NCBI GenBank assembly: GCA_944387525.1
Contig: CALXFF010000017.1
Coordinates: forward strand, 1-40,495
Reading direction: 5' to 3'
Length of the DNA: 40,495 bases
Source of the DNA: an uncultured Clostridia bacterium
GTDB lineage: Bacteria > Bacillota > Clostridia > TANB77 > CAG-508
The notes beneath the pieces are model-generated. The model did not search any database, had not been told where the DNA came from, and saw only the letters and a list, made by a program, of their open reading frames with translations. This document shows, in pieces, positions 1 to 7,581 of this stretch; position 1 is the first letter of the stretch, and every line of letters starts with the position of its first letter. The position numbers and the translations under genes were made by a program.

Positions 1-24
1 GTAAGAAAATTGAAGACGATATAG

Positions 25-159
25 ATGTATACTAAAATTCATCCAATTATTACCATTTTAGTGTCCCTACGTCAGGATACAATTGATTATCTAAGAACTT
101 TTAATCCTCTGGGCGGAGACATGGATTCTATCATTGAGGACGTGCTGGGAAGCATTTAA
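25..159 (+). CDS. 44-residue hypothetical ORF at a foreign-looking left edge
   Basis: This small reading frame starts at ATG 25 and ends with residues GGDMDSIIEDVLGSI. I do not recognise it and assign no function. Its base composition stands out: CTG, GGC, GAC and GTG codons are common here and rare in the rest of the window, which suggests an origin outside this genome. In another frame, bases 3-35 read as a possible C-terminus (KKIEDDIDVY, then TAA) that would overlap this ORF by 11 bases, an arrangement typical of packed mobile-element genes. No clear ribosome site precedes ATG 25, so it could equally be the remnant of a longer gene cut by the window edge or a frameshift. Confidence 0.35.
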   Translation: MYTKIHPIITILVSLRQDTIDYLRTFNPLGGDMDSIIEDVLGSI

Positions 160-185
160 CCATGACAGAATAACTGCTAAACTTT

Positions 186-220
186 CAATCCCGTAACTAT
201 AATGTAGCTACGGGATTTTT
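186..220 (+). terminator. Rho-independent terminator
   Basis: The arms ATCCCGTA (188-195) and TACGGGAT (209-216) form an 8-bp stem followed directly by a T run. It closes the GC-richer unit at the left edge and separates it from the AT-rich genes that follow. Confidence 0.85.
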
Positions 221-254
221 AAAATTAAAAATATCAAAAAATAAATTAATAATA

Positions 255-959
255 TTGAAAAATAGAACTTATTATGATATAAGAAAATTAATAAAAAATA
301 AAAGGAAAAATAAAATTGTGATAATTATAATTATAATAATATTAACAGTATTAATTTTAATAATGGCAATAAACTTTTATATAATAAAATCAACTGAAAG
401 CAAAATAAAAAATGCAAAAGAAATAAAAGAAAAAGATATTGACTGTATATTAATATTAGGTGCTGGAATATGGGGAAATAGACCAAGCTATATGTTAGAA
501 GATAGATTGCTAGAAGGAGCAAATCTATACAATAAAAAAATAGCACCCAAAATTATTGTTAGCGGAGATCATGGAAAAAAAGAATATAATGAAGTAAAAG
601 TAATGAAAGACTTTTTAATAGCAAAAGGAATTCCAAGCAACGATATTTTTATGGATCATGCCGGATTTTCTTCGTATGACAGTATGTACAGAGCAAAAGA
701 TATATTCAAAGTAAAAAAATTAGTTATAGTAACACAGAAATACCATCTTTATCGTTCTTTATATATAGCCAAAAAACTGCAATTAAAAGCATATGGTATT
801 AAAGCTGACAGAAGAAAATATAGAAAACAAACTTATAGAGAATTAAGAGAAATATTTGCAAGAAATAAGGACTTTTTTAAATGTATATTAAAACCAAAAC
901 CTAAATATTTAGGAGAAGAAATACCTATTACAGGTAATGGCGATACGACTAATGATTAG
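255..959 (+). CDS. SanA/YdcF-like DUF218 membrane protein
   Basis: The protein has a basic N-terminus, one strongly hydrophobic isoleucine-rich helix (about residues 20-42) and a DUF218 domain outside the membrane. Family marks visible are ILILGAGIWGNRPS, IIVSGDHG, the acidic AKGIPSNDIFMDHAGFSSYD segment and VIVTQKYHLYRSLYIAKKL. Members of this family (SanA, YdcF, ElyC) are linked to envelope integrity and peptidoglycan precursor metabolism, but the biochemical activity is mostly unknown. The TTG start at 255 is taken because no in-frame ATG lies before the hydrophobic helix; no strong ribosome site is seen, so the start is uncertain. The stop codon overlaps the ribosome site of the flavodoxin gene, so the two are probably co-transcribed. 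Confidence 0.8.
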   Translation: MKNRTYYDIRKLIKNKRKNKIVIIIIIIILTVLILIMAINFYIIKSTESKIKNAKEIKEKDIDCILILGAGIWGNRPSYMLEDRLLEGANLYNKKIAPKIIVSGDHGKKEYNEVKVMKDFLIAKGIPSNDIFMDHAGFSSYDSMYRAKDIFKVKKLVIVTQKYHLYRSLYIAKKLQLKAYGIKADRRKYRKQTYRELREIFARNKDFFKCILKPKPKYLGEEIPITGNGDTTND

Positions 960-968
960 GAGGATAAA

Positions 969-1448
969 ATGAAAGTAAGCATAATTTATGATAGTATTAC
1001 AGGGAATACTAAAAAACTAGCAGATTTATTAAAAGAGAAATTTTCAAACATAGTAGAAATTGATGAAGCAGATATAGTTTTTGTAGGTTCATGGACAGAT
1101 AAAGGAAATCCAAGTCAAAAAATTCAAGAAGAATTAAAAAGGATAAAAAATAAGAAAATATTCTATTTTGGTACATGTGGTTTTGGAGGAAATAAAGAAT
1201 ATTTTGATATGCTATTTGAAAGAGCCAAAAAATTTATAAATGAAAGTAATGAAATCATTGGACATTTTTATTGCCAAGGGAAAATGCCAATTAGCGTTAG
1301 AAAAAGATATGAACAAATGCTAAAAGATAATCCAAATGATGAAAAGATGAAGAAAAACATAGAAAACTTTGACATGGCTTTAAATCATCCAAGTAAAGAA
1401 GATTTAGAAGATTTTAATATAGCAATAGAAAAAACTATAAAAATATAA
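969..1448 (+). CDS. Small flavodoxin-family protein
   Basis: A single-domain flavodoxin of 159 residues. The N-terminal strand and phosphate loop that bind FMN read IIYDSITGNTKKLA; a second FMN-loop region reads YFGTCGFGG near residues 74-82. The distal part (CQGKMPISVRKRYEQML) resembles the flavodoxin family that includes BilS-type proteins of gut anaerobes, but I see no partner reductase nearby, so a specific role is not assigned. It should act in the cytoplasm as an electron carrier or FMN protein. Ribosome site AGGAGGAT (958-965) overlaps the stop of the upstream gene, indicating translational coupling. Confidence 0.85.
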   Translation: MKVSIIYDSITGNTKKLADLLKEKFSNIVEIDEADIVFVGSWTDKGNPSQKIQEELKRIKNKKIFYFGTCGFGGNKEYFDMLFERAKKFINESNEIIGHFYCQGKMPISVRKRYEQMLKDNPNDEKMKKNIENFDMALNHPSKEDLEDFNIAIEKTIKI

Positions 1449-1465
1449 GATAGAGGGGGATACAA

Positions 1466-2182
1466 ATGAAAGAAGAAGATGTAAAAGAAGTAAAAAATCA
1501 AGAGGAAAACAAAAAAGCAGAGGAAACACCAAGTGGCTCAACATACAGAAAAGTAGAAAACAAAAAACACAGAACAGGAATAACGCTTAAAAGATTTATA
1601 TTTTTAGTATTTGCAATTGTATTAGTAATAATATTAATTATAGGAATTAGATGGAGAATATTGTATAATATGCAAGAAAGATATAATCAATCAACTCTTG
1701 AAAATAATTGGCATTATTATTCAGACTCAGAAGATACAATAATGAATGTATATCGAAAAGGAACAATATGGAAAATGAATACTAGACAAAAAAATGGTGA
1801 AGGAAACTTAACATTTTGGAGAGATACAAGTACAGGAGAAGCATATGTATTTTTTGAAAATCCTATAAAAAAATACAAGAAAGATGAAGGAGCAATTATA
1901 CCAGATTTACAACCATCAAGTTTAAGTACAAATGACAATAGTACGAGAATATTAATGGCTGCTACACCTATTATGTGGATAGGAACAGGAGAATATGATG
2001 GAAAAGATTGCTATACAATTAAGGCAGAAGGTCATGAGGAATATATTGATAAAGAAACAGGTCTTTTACTAGCGGTTTTCCAAGACAGCAAACAAATAAG
2101 AAGTGTAGAATATGAATTTGGAGAAGTAACAGATGAAGATATTGCAAAACCAGATTTATCACAATATGAATATATGGAATAA
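1466..2182 (+). CDS. Membrane-anchored extracytoplasmic protein, unknown function
   Basis: I do not recognise a named family. The first 40 residues are charged and cytoplasmic, residues about 43-62 form one transmembrane helix ending in GIRWRILYNMQ, and the remaining 170 residues lie outside the cell. That domain has repeated short strands (NVYRKGTIWKMNTRQ, GEAYVFFENP, CYTIKAEGHEEYIDKETGL), a layout like the LolA/LppX lipoprotein-carrier fold or other beta-sheet envelope domains; this is only a shape comparison. The gene sits 17 bases after the flavodoxin with its own GAGGGGGA ribosome site and is the last gene before a terminator, so it probably belongs to the same transcript. Confidence 0.7.
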   Translation: MKEEDVKEVKNQEENKKAEETPSGSTYRKVENKKHRTGITLKRFIFLVFAIVLVIILIIGIRWRILYNMQERYNQSTLENNWHYYSDSEDTIMNVYRKGTIWKMNTRQKNGEGNLTFWRDTSTGEAYVFFENPIKKYKKDEGAIIPDLQPSSLSTNDNSTRILMAATPIMWIGTGEYDGKDCYTIKAEGHEEYIDKETGLLLAVFQDSKQIRSVEYEFGEVTDEDIAKPDLSQYEYME

Positions 2183-2208
2183 AAATATAATATATAAAAA
2201 AGATATTT

Positions 2209-2246
2209 AAAAAAGTCAGTAGTACCAAAGAACTATTGACTTTTCT
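2209..2246 (+). terminator. Rho-independent terminator
   Basis: AAAAGTCAGTAGT (from 2211) pairs with AACTATTGACTTTT (2231-2244) with one G-T pair. It separates the preceding three-gene unit from the copper operon. Confidence 0.75.
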
Positions 2247-2271
2247 TAATATAAAAGCATATACCCCTATA

Positions 2272-2304
2272 TTGACAATATACCCTAATAGGGTATATTA
2301 TAAT
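2272..2304 (+). promoter_or_regulatory. Copper operon promoter with CsoR operator
   Basis: A TTGACA -35 box lies at 2272-2277, with a -10 at TATTAT 2296-2301 or TATAAT 2299-2304. Between them, 2277-2299 is a perfect palindrome: 11-base arms (AATATACCCTA and TAGGGTATATT) around a single central A. The TACCC...GGGTA core is the known form of Cu(I)-responsive CsoR operators, and the site lies where a bound repressor would block RNA polymerase. The csoR gene follows at once, so autoregulation with release by copper is the expected logic. Confidence 0.85.
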
Positions 2305-2384
2305 AATGCAAAAAAATCTAATATTCTTAAAGAGCAAAATTTTTAATATTTTATGTTTAGAAAGAATGAAAGGAAGTGAACAAA

Positions 2385-2669
2385 ATGGAAAAAAAGACAA
2401 CTAAAAGAAATGAAGAAACTAAAAAACAATTGACAAATCGACTGAATAGAATCGAGGGACAAATTAGAGGAATCAAAAAAATGATAGAAGAAGATAGATA
2501 TTGTAATGATGTATTAATACAATTAGCGGCAGTAGAAAGCTCCGTTAAAAGTCTATCAAATCAAGTATTAGAAACTCATTTACTAACTTGTATTTCAAAT
2601 GAAATAGAAAAAGGAAATCTAGAAGTGATAGATGAATTAATAAGTCTTTTTAAAAGATTTAACAAGTAA
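2385..2669 (+). CDS. csoR: Copper-sensing repressor CsoR
   Basis: A 94-residue all-helical CsoR/RcnR family repressor. Family signature NRLNRIEGQIRGIKKMI opens the fold. The Cu(I) ligands are Cys40, His65 and Cys69; their spacing (25 and 4 residues) equals that of characterised CsoR proteins, which separates it from the nickel sensor RcnR and the persulfide sensor CstR. Start ATG 2385 is preferred over the in-frame GTG at 2376 because AGGAAG (2371-2376) then sits 8 bases upstream as ribosome site. It heads the copper genes and its operator lies in the promoter just upstream. In the absence of copper it should repress; Cu(I) binding releases DNA. Confidence 0.93.
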   Translation: MEKKTTKRNEETKKQLTNRLNRIEGQIRGIKKMIEEDRYCNDVLIQLAAVESSVKSLSNQVLETHLLTCISNEIEKGNLEVIDELISLFKRFNK

Positions 2670-2740
2670 ATATTTTAAACACTATAAAAAGTTTTATGCG
2701 TAAATTTATATATAAATTAAATTATATATTATTTAAACTA

Positions 2741-2767
2741 TCTAGTTAAATTGTATATCTAACTAGA
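2741..2767. promoter_or_regulatory. Inverted repeat between csoR and copZ-like gene
   Basis: TCTAGTTA (2741-2748) and TAACTAGA (2760-2767) form a perfect 8-bp stem with an 11-base loop. No T run follows on the plus strand, so it is not a standard terminator; it may be a processing site, a weak attenuator or a protein site. Confidence 0.4.
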
Positions 2768-2799
2768 AATTAAAATAAAAAAGAAAGGTTGTGAATTTT

Positions 2800-3006
2800 A
2801 TGAAAGAAATGATTTTTAATGTAGAAGGTATGATGTGTGAAGGGTGTGAAAACAGGATAAAAAATGCAGTAAGTTCAATTGATGGAGTGATAGATGTTTC
2901 TGCAAAACATGATACAGGCAAAGTTAAGGTTATTGCAAGAGAAAATGTTACAGAAGAGATGGTTAAGGAGAAAATTGAGGATTTAGATTTCACAGTCGTA
3001 AAATAG
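2800..3006 (+). CDS. copZ: CopZ-like heavy-metal-associated chaperone
   Basis: A 68-residue single HMA domain. The metal loop reads GMMCEGCENRI with the CxxC pair that binds Cu(I), and the C-terminus (EKIEDLDFTVV) matches the last strand of the fold. Such proteins carry Cu(I) in the cytoplasm to P1B ATPases, here encoded next in line. ATG 2800 is preferred over GTG 2791, because AAAGG (2784-2788) is at a workable distance only for the ATG. The gene lies between csoR and copA and should share copper control, although a 130-base gap with a hairpin separates it from csoR. Confidence 0.88.
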   Translation: MKEMIFNVEGMMCEGCENRIKNAVSSIDGVIDVSAKHDTGKVKVIARENVTEEMVKEKIEDLDFTVVK

Positions 3007-3087
3007 CAATTCTTTTCCAAGAGACTTTGAAGTTTGAAGCAAACATAACAATGTAAAACAAAAACACTAGAAATGAAAAGTTAAAAG

Positions 3088-3146
3088 TGGCGTCCCTAAA
3101 GTGACCAAAAATGGTCAGTCCGAACCTGTCCCCAAACTGACCAAAG
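3088..3146. repeat. GTCCC/TGACC intergenic repeat copy
   Basis: The block just before the copA ribosome site contains GTCCCTAAAGTGACC, a TGACCA/TGGTCA hairpin (3102-3107 with 3112-3117), then CCTGTCCCCAAACTGACCA. It shares GTCCC and GACC words with copies at 5322, 6311, 10245 and 10472. It would lie within the transcript between copZ and copA. Confidence 0.6.
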
Positions 3147-3163
3147 AAAGGAGGAAACAAAAT

Positions 3164-5338
3164 ATGAAAAAGACAGTATTAAATATTGAAGGAATGACAT
3201 GTAGTGCCTGCTCAAATGGACTTGAAAAATATTTAAATAAACAAAAAGGAATACATAGAGCAGAAGTGAATTTAGTAATGGCAACAGCATTAATTGAATA
3301 TGATGACAACCTAAAAATAGAAGATTTAAATAAAATGGTACAAGGAGCAGGATTTAAAAGTCTAGGTGAAAGAAATGATAAAAAAGAAAAAAGAAATGAA
3401 CTAAAAAAAGTCATAATTTTTTCAATCCTAGGAGTCATATTAATGTACATATCAATGGGAGCAATGATTAATCTTCCAGTACCAGAAATTATAGATATGA
3501 ACAAAAATCCAATTATATACTCAATAGTAATTGCAGTCTTAAGTTTTACATTTTTAATTTATGGATTTGATATTATAAAAAATGGAGTAAAAAACATAAT
3601 ACACAAAATGCCTAATATGGATTCATTAGTAGGAATAGGTGTAATAGTAAACTTTTTATATAGCATATGGAATACAATATTGGTATTTCAGGGGCAAACA
3701 CATATGGTACATCATCTATACTTTGAATCTTCAGCAATTATTATACTATTTGTAAAAATAGGAAGATATATAGATGGAAAGAACAAAAATAAAGCAGTAG
3801 ATAGTATTAAAAATTTAGTAACAATAACACCAAAAAACGGAACAATATTAAAAGATGGAAAAGAGAAAACAGTAACAATAAATGAAATAGAAAAAGGAGA
3901 TATTGTTATTTGCAAACCAGGAGAAAAGATTGCAGTAGATGGGAAAGTAACAAAAGGGGAAACACATACTGATGAATCATTTATAACAGGAGAAAGCAAA
4001 CCTGTAACTAAAAAAGTAGGTAGCAAAGTGCTAGCAGGTAGTATAAATTATGATGGGTATATTGAATATGAGGCAGAAAGAATAGGAAAAGACTCTAGTA
4101 TTTCACAAATTGTAAATTTAGTTGTTGAAGCAACAAACACAAAAGCACCAATTGCAAGATTAGCAGACAAAATCAGTGGATATTTTGTACCAGCAATTTT
4201 CCTAATTGCTATGCTTTCATTTATATTAAATCTAGCAATATATAGTGAAATAGATAAAGCAGTTTTAAGTTTAGTTAGTGTTTTAGTTGTTGCATGTCCA
4301 TGTGCTTTAGGATTAGCAACACCGCTTGCTATGGTAGTAGCAATTGGAAATTGTAGTAAAAGAGGTGTTTTAATCAAGTCAAGTGAAAGTATTGAAGCAT
4401 TAAAACATATAGACACAATAGTTTTTGACAAAACAGGAACATTAACAGAAGGAAAACTTTCAATAGTTGATGGAGAGTATACAGTAGAGAATATGAAAAT
4501 ATTGCAAAGTTTAGAAGCAATGTCAAATCATCCAATAGCAAAAAGCATAGTAAATTATAATATAAGACTTTCAACTGAAAATAAAACTATCGAAGAATTT
4601 AAAGATATACCAGGAAAAGGAATTCAAGGAAAAATAAATGGAAAAACATATTATGCTGGAAACCAAAAATTACTAAACGAAAAAAATATTAAAAATATAT
4701 ATGCAGAAAAGGAATTAGAATATAGTAAAAAAGGAGAAAGTATAGTATATCTATTTGATGAAAAAGAAGTATTAGCAATTGTAGGACTTAGTGATAAAAT
4801 AAAAGACAATATGGAAGAAATAATCCAAAAAATAAAGGAAAACGGATATAAAGTAATAATGCTAACAGGAGACAATGAAACCACAGCAAAAGCAATTGCT
4901 AAAAAATTAAATATAGAAGAAGTTATTAGTAATGTATCACCAAAAGAAAAACAAGATAAAATAAAAGAAATAAACAAAAATAATTCATGTTTAATGGTTG
5001 GAGATGGAATTAATGATAGCCCAGCACTAAAAACTGCAACAGTTGGAATAAGTGTAGCAAATGGAACAGATATGAGTGCAGATTCAGCAGATATCATATT
5101 ATTAAAAGATAACATGAATTTAATTATAGAATTACTTGATATAGGAAAGAAAACAATAAGAATTGTAAAACAAAATTTATTTTGGGCTTTATTTTATAAC
5201 ATTTGTATGATACCATTAGCTATGGGTATATTACCAATATCATTAAACCCAATGATAGCAAGTTTAGCAATGACATTTAGCAGTTTGACAGTAGTGTTGA
5301 ATAGTTTAAGATTGTCTTTTAGGGACATGCCAAAATGA
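3164..5338 (+). CDS. copA: Cu+-exporting P1B-type ATPase CopA
   Basis: A 724-residue P1B-1 ATPase pumping Cu(I) out of the cytoplasm. One N-terminal HMA domain carries GMTCSAC; eight membrane helices follow. The actuator loop has TGES, the ion-path helix has CPC (VVACPCALGLATPL), the phosphorylated Asp lies in DKTGTL, and the ATP domain shows SNHPIA and GDGINDSPAL. The last helices keep the copper marks YN and MxxSS (MTFSSLTVVLNSL), so Cu+ rather than Zn2+ or Cd2+ is expected. ATG 3164 is chosen because AAAGGAGG (3147-3154) precedes it; the longer in-frame opening at 3101 would translate a repeat. The last residues (RDMPK) are encoded inside another repeat copy, suggesting that the element reset the C-terminus. 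Confidence 0.95.
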   Translation: MKKTVLNIEGMTCSACSNGLEKYLNKQKGIHRAEVNLVMATALIEYDDNLKIEDLNKMVQGAGFKSLGERNDKKEKRNELKKVIIFSILGVILMYISMGAMINLPVPEIIDMNKNPIIYSIVIAVLSFTFLIYGFDIIKNGVKNIIHKMPNMDSLVGIGVIVNFLYSIWNTILVFQGQTHMVHHLYFESSAIIILFVKIGRYIDGKNKNKAVDSIKNLVTITPKNGTILKDGKEKTVTINEIEKGDIVICKPGEKIAVDGKVTKGETHTDESFITGESKPVTKKVGSKVLAGSINYDGYIEYEAERIGKDSSISQIVNLVVEATNTKAPIARLADKISGYFVPAIFLIAMLSFILNLAIYSEIDKAVLSLVSVLVVACPCALGLATPLAMVVAIGNCSKRGVLIKSSESIEALKHIDTIVFDKTGTLTEGKLSIVDGEYTVENMKILQSLEAMSNHPIAKSIVNYNIRLSTENKTIEEFKDIPGKGIQGKINGKTYYAGNQKLLNEKNIKNIYAEKELEYSKKGESIVYLFDEKEVLAIVGLSDKIKDNMEEIIQKIKENGYKVIMLTGDNETTAKAIAKKLNIEEVISNVSPKEKQDKIKEINKNNSCLMVGDGINDSPALKTATVGISVANGTDMSADSADIILLKDNMNLIIELLDIGKKTIRIVKQNLFWALFYNICMIPLAMGILPISLNPMIASLAMTFSSLTVVLNSLRLSFRDMPK

Positions 5339-5365
5339 ACAAAAAATGCTAAAAAGGGACAGACC
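5322..5365 (+). repeat. GGGAC repeat copy, left of zip gene
   Basis: The block begins with GGGACATGCCAAAATGAAC, inside the end of copA, and finishes with GGGACAGACC. Its reverse complement matches 6311-6354 almost base for base apart from a short central stretch. The two copies face each other around the ZIP transporter gene. Confidence 0.75.
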
Positions 5366-5403
5366 GCAATTAATGAAGAAAATAAATTTAAAGGAGAAAA
5401 AAC

Positions 5404-6180
5404 ATGGAAATATTAGCAGGAATAGCAATACCATTTTTAGGAACTACATTTGGTGCAGCAATGGTATTTTTTATGAAAAACAAAATGAATAATAAAATAG
5501 AAAAATTATTATTAGGTTTCGCAGCTGGTGTTATGATGGCTGCATCTATATGGTCTTTATTAGATCCATCAATTGATATGGCAGGAGAGCAAGGAAAAAT
5601 CTCTTGGATTCCAGCAGCCGTTGGATTTTCGCTTGGAATTATATTTCTATTGATATTAGATAGTGTTGTACCACATTTGCATTTGAAAAGTGAGAAGCCA
5701 GAAGGAGTTAAAACAAAAATAAAAAGGGAGGTAATGCTAGTTTTAGCAGTAACTCTTCATAACATTCCAGAAGGTATGGCTGCAGGAGTTGTATTTGCAG
5801 GGGGAATGATGGGAAATACAGCAATTAGCATGGCAGGAGCTTTTGCACTTGCAATTGGACTTGCAATTCAAAACTTTCCAGAAGGAGCAATTATATCAAT
5901 GCCACTAAGAGCAGAAGGAATGTCTAAAGGGAAAGCATTTTTATATGGTACATTATCAGGAATTGTAGAACCAATAGCAGCAATTATTACAATTTTATTA
6001 GCTAACTTTATTGAACCGATTTTACCATATTTGCTAGCATTTGCAGCAGGTGCTATGATTTATGTTGTCGTAGAAGAATTGATACCAGAGTCACAAGCAG
6101 ATGAGCACTCAAATATTGGAACTATTGGTGTAGCTTTAGGCTTTGTAATAATGATGGTTTTAGATGTAGCTTTAGGATAA
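5404..6180 (+). CDS. ZIP family divalent metal transporter
   Basis: A 258-residue membrane protein with about eight helices, the ZIP (ZupT/GufA) fold. The metal-path motifs are present: HNIPEG in helix 4 (about residues 119-124) and NFPEGA in helix 5, with EELIPES in helix 7. The short histidine segment PHLHLKSEK lies in the variable loop after helix 3. ZIP proteins normally move Zn2+, Fe2+ or Mn2+ into the cytoplasm. It follows copA with AAAGGAG before ATG 5404, so it may be expressed with the copper genes, but it is bracketed by inverted copies of a repeat, which suggests that it may have moved as a cassette. Confidence 0.9.
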   Translation: MEILAGIAIPFLGTTFGAAMVFFMKNKMNNKIEKLLLGFAAGVMMAASIWSLLDPSIDMAGEQGKISWIPAAVGFSLGIIFLLILDSVVPHLHLKSEKPEGVKTKIKREVMLVLAVTLHNIPEGMAAGVVFAGGMMGNTAISMAGAFALAIGLAIQNFPEGAIISMPLRAEGMSKGKAFLYGTLSGIVEPIAAIITILLANFIEPILPYLLAFAAGAMIYVVVEELIPESQADEHSNIGTIGVALGFVIMMVLDVALG

Positions 6181-6310
6181 AATTTAATATTTTATAGGAT
6201 AAAAATGTATTAATTGTATATAATATAAGAAATAGTAAAAATTTAAAAATAATTTCTAAGAAGATGATTTCCATTTAAGGATATCCATAAATTATTTATT
6301 TAGTAAAATG

Positions 6311-6354
6311 GGTCTGTCCCTTTTGAACAAATTTTGTTCATTTTGGCATGTCCC
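6311..6354 (-). repeat. GGGAC repeat copy, right of zip gene
   Basis: Reads GGTCTGTCCC, then a central AACAAATTTTGTT palindrome, then CATTTTGGCATGTCCC. It is the inverted partner of 5322-5365. The acetyltransferase ribosome site begins directly after it. Confidence 0.75.
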
Positions 6355-6369
6355 AAAAGGAGAATTGTT

Positions 6370-6924
6370 ATGACTGAAAAAGAAAAAAGAGATAATGGAG
6401 AATTATATAATCCAAATTATGATGAAGAGTTAATTCAAGAAATGCGAAAAACAAAAGAATTATGCTATAGATATAACAATATAAATCCATTAAATTTAGA
6501 AGAAAGAAAAGAATTCATAAAGAGTATATTAGGAAATACAAAAGAAAATGTGCAAATAGAATCAAATTTCTTTTGTGATTATGGATATAATATTTCTGTT
6601 GGAGAAAACTTTTATGCAAATCACAATTTGGTAATTTTAGATGGTGCAAAAGTTGAATTTGGAGACAATGTTTTCATTGGACCAAACTGTGGATTTTATA
6701 CAGCAGGACATCCAATAGATATTAAATCACGAAATGAAGGAATTGAGTATGCAAAGCCTATAAAAGTTGGAAATAACGTATGGTTTGGAGGAAATGTATC
6801 TGTTATGCCAGGAGTTACAATTGGAGATAATGTGACAATAGGTGCAGGAAGTGTAGTTACAAAGGATATTCCTTCTAATTGCGTTGCATATGGTAATCCA
6901 TGTAAAGTAAAAAGAGAAAATTAA
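6370..6924 (+). CDS. Maltose/galactoside O-acetyltransferase family protein
   Basis: A 184-residue left-handed beta-helix acetyltransferase of the Maa/LacA type, using acetyl-CoA to acetylate a sugar hydroxyl in the cytoplasm. The Mac N-terminal segment (residues 1-55) is followed by hexapeptide repeats such as [18 protein letters not shown] and [13 protein letters not shown]. The catalytic His lies in TAGHPID. The C-terminal VAYGNPCKV closes the domain as in the family. ATG 6370 has AAAAGGAG at 6355-6362; the longer opening at 6334 would start inside a repeat. The natural sugar cannot be read from sequence. Confidence 0.9.
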   Translation: MTEKEKRDNGELYNPNYDEELIQEMRKTKELCYRYNNINPLNLEERKEFIKSILGNTKENVQIESNFFCDYGYNISVGENFYANHNLVILDGAKVEFGDNVFIGPNCGFYTAGHPIDIKSRNEGIEYAKPIKVGNNVWFGGNVSVMPGVTIGDNVTIGAGSVVTKDIPSNCVAYGNPCKVKREN

Positions 6925-6953
6925 AAAAATCCCTGTTTTTGGGGATTTTTTTT
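6923..6953. terminator. Bidirectional terminator
   Basis: AAAAAAATCCC and GGGATTTTTTT flank a short loop, giving A and T tracts on both sides. It can serve the acetyltransferase gene on the plus strand and hsp20 on the minus strand, which converge here. Confidence 0.85.
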
Positions 6954-6955
6954 AA

Positions 6956-7381
6956 TTAGTCATCAATTGGAATATATTTTTTCTCAGGCAATTCTTTTGG
7001 TTCGTCTTTTTTAGGAATTTCAATTTTTAAAGTACCATTTCTAAATGAAGCTTTAATATCTTCTTGTTTAACATTTTCACCTACATAGAAACTTCTTGAA
7101 CATTCACCAACGAATCTTTCTTTTCTAACATATTTGCCTTCTTCTTTTTCATCTTTGTGATGATTTGTTTTTGCATTAACAATTAAGTAACCATTGTCAA
7201 CTTCAATTTTAATGTCTTCTTTTTCATATCCTGGTAAGTCTATATCTACTATATACTTATCTTTTTTCTCCTTAATATCTGTTCTCATCAATTTGCTTTC
7301 TCTTTCTCCTGTAAAGAATGGGTCTCTAAACATTTCATCCCATAAATCAAAATCATTTCTTTTTCTTGGTAACATCATCAT
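6956..7381 (-). CDS. hsp20: Hsp20 small heat-shock protein
   Basis: A 141-residue alpha-crystallin-type chaperone that holds unfolded proteins without ATP. The short N-arm (FDLWDEMFRDPFF) precedes the alpha-crystallin domain, with YIVDIDLPGYEKEDIKIEV and the closing GTLKIEIPK; the C-terminal IPIDD resembles the IxI tail used in oligomer packing. The ATG at 7381 is chosen because AGAAGGAG lies 9 bases upstream; a TTG at 7390 is too close to it. Two further ATG codons follow directly. The gene stands alone, with a promoter and a CIRCE operator upstream, so HrcA repression is expected. Confidence 0.93.
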   Translation of the reverse strand: MMMLPRKRNDFDLWDEMFRDPFFTGERESKLMRTDIKEKKDKYIVDIDLPGYEKEDIKIEVDNGYLIVNAKTNHHKDEKEEGKYVRKERFVGECSRSFYVGENVKQEDIKASFRNGTLKIEIPKKDEPKELPEKKYIPIDD

Positions 7382-7466
7382 AATAATCAACTCCTTCTAA
7401 AATTTTATGTGTTGACTTGATATTGTTAGCACATAGTAAAAAGTATGTTTTTCTTTTTACATTTAC

Positions 7467-7508
7467 ATTATACAACCGATTTTAGCAATGTCAATAGGAG
7501 AGTGCTAA
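7467..7508 (-). promoter_or_regulatory. hsp20 promoter overlapped by CIRCE operator
   Basis: On the minus strand, TTGACA (7494-7489) and TATAAT (7472-7467) are 16 bases apart. The plus strand carries TTAGCAATG (7482-7490), 9 bases, then GAGTGCTAA (7500-7508). The CIRCE consensus is TTAGCACTC-N9-GAGTGCTAA, so one arm is perfect and the other matches 7 of 9. The operator covers the -35 box, the classic position for HrcA repression. A further TTAGCAC half site lies in the 5' leader near 7426. Confidence 0.85.
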
Positions 7509-7581
7509 AATTCACAAAAAATTCACATTTCTTATTAAAAATATGCATAAATTCAAAAAATGTGAATAAAATATTGATATT

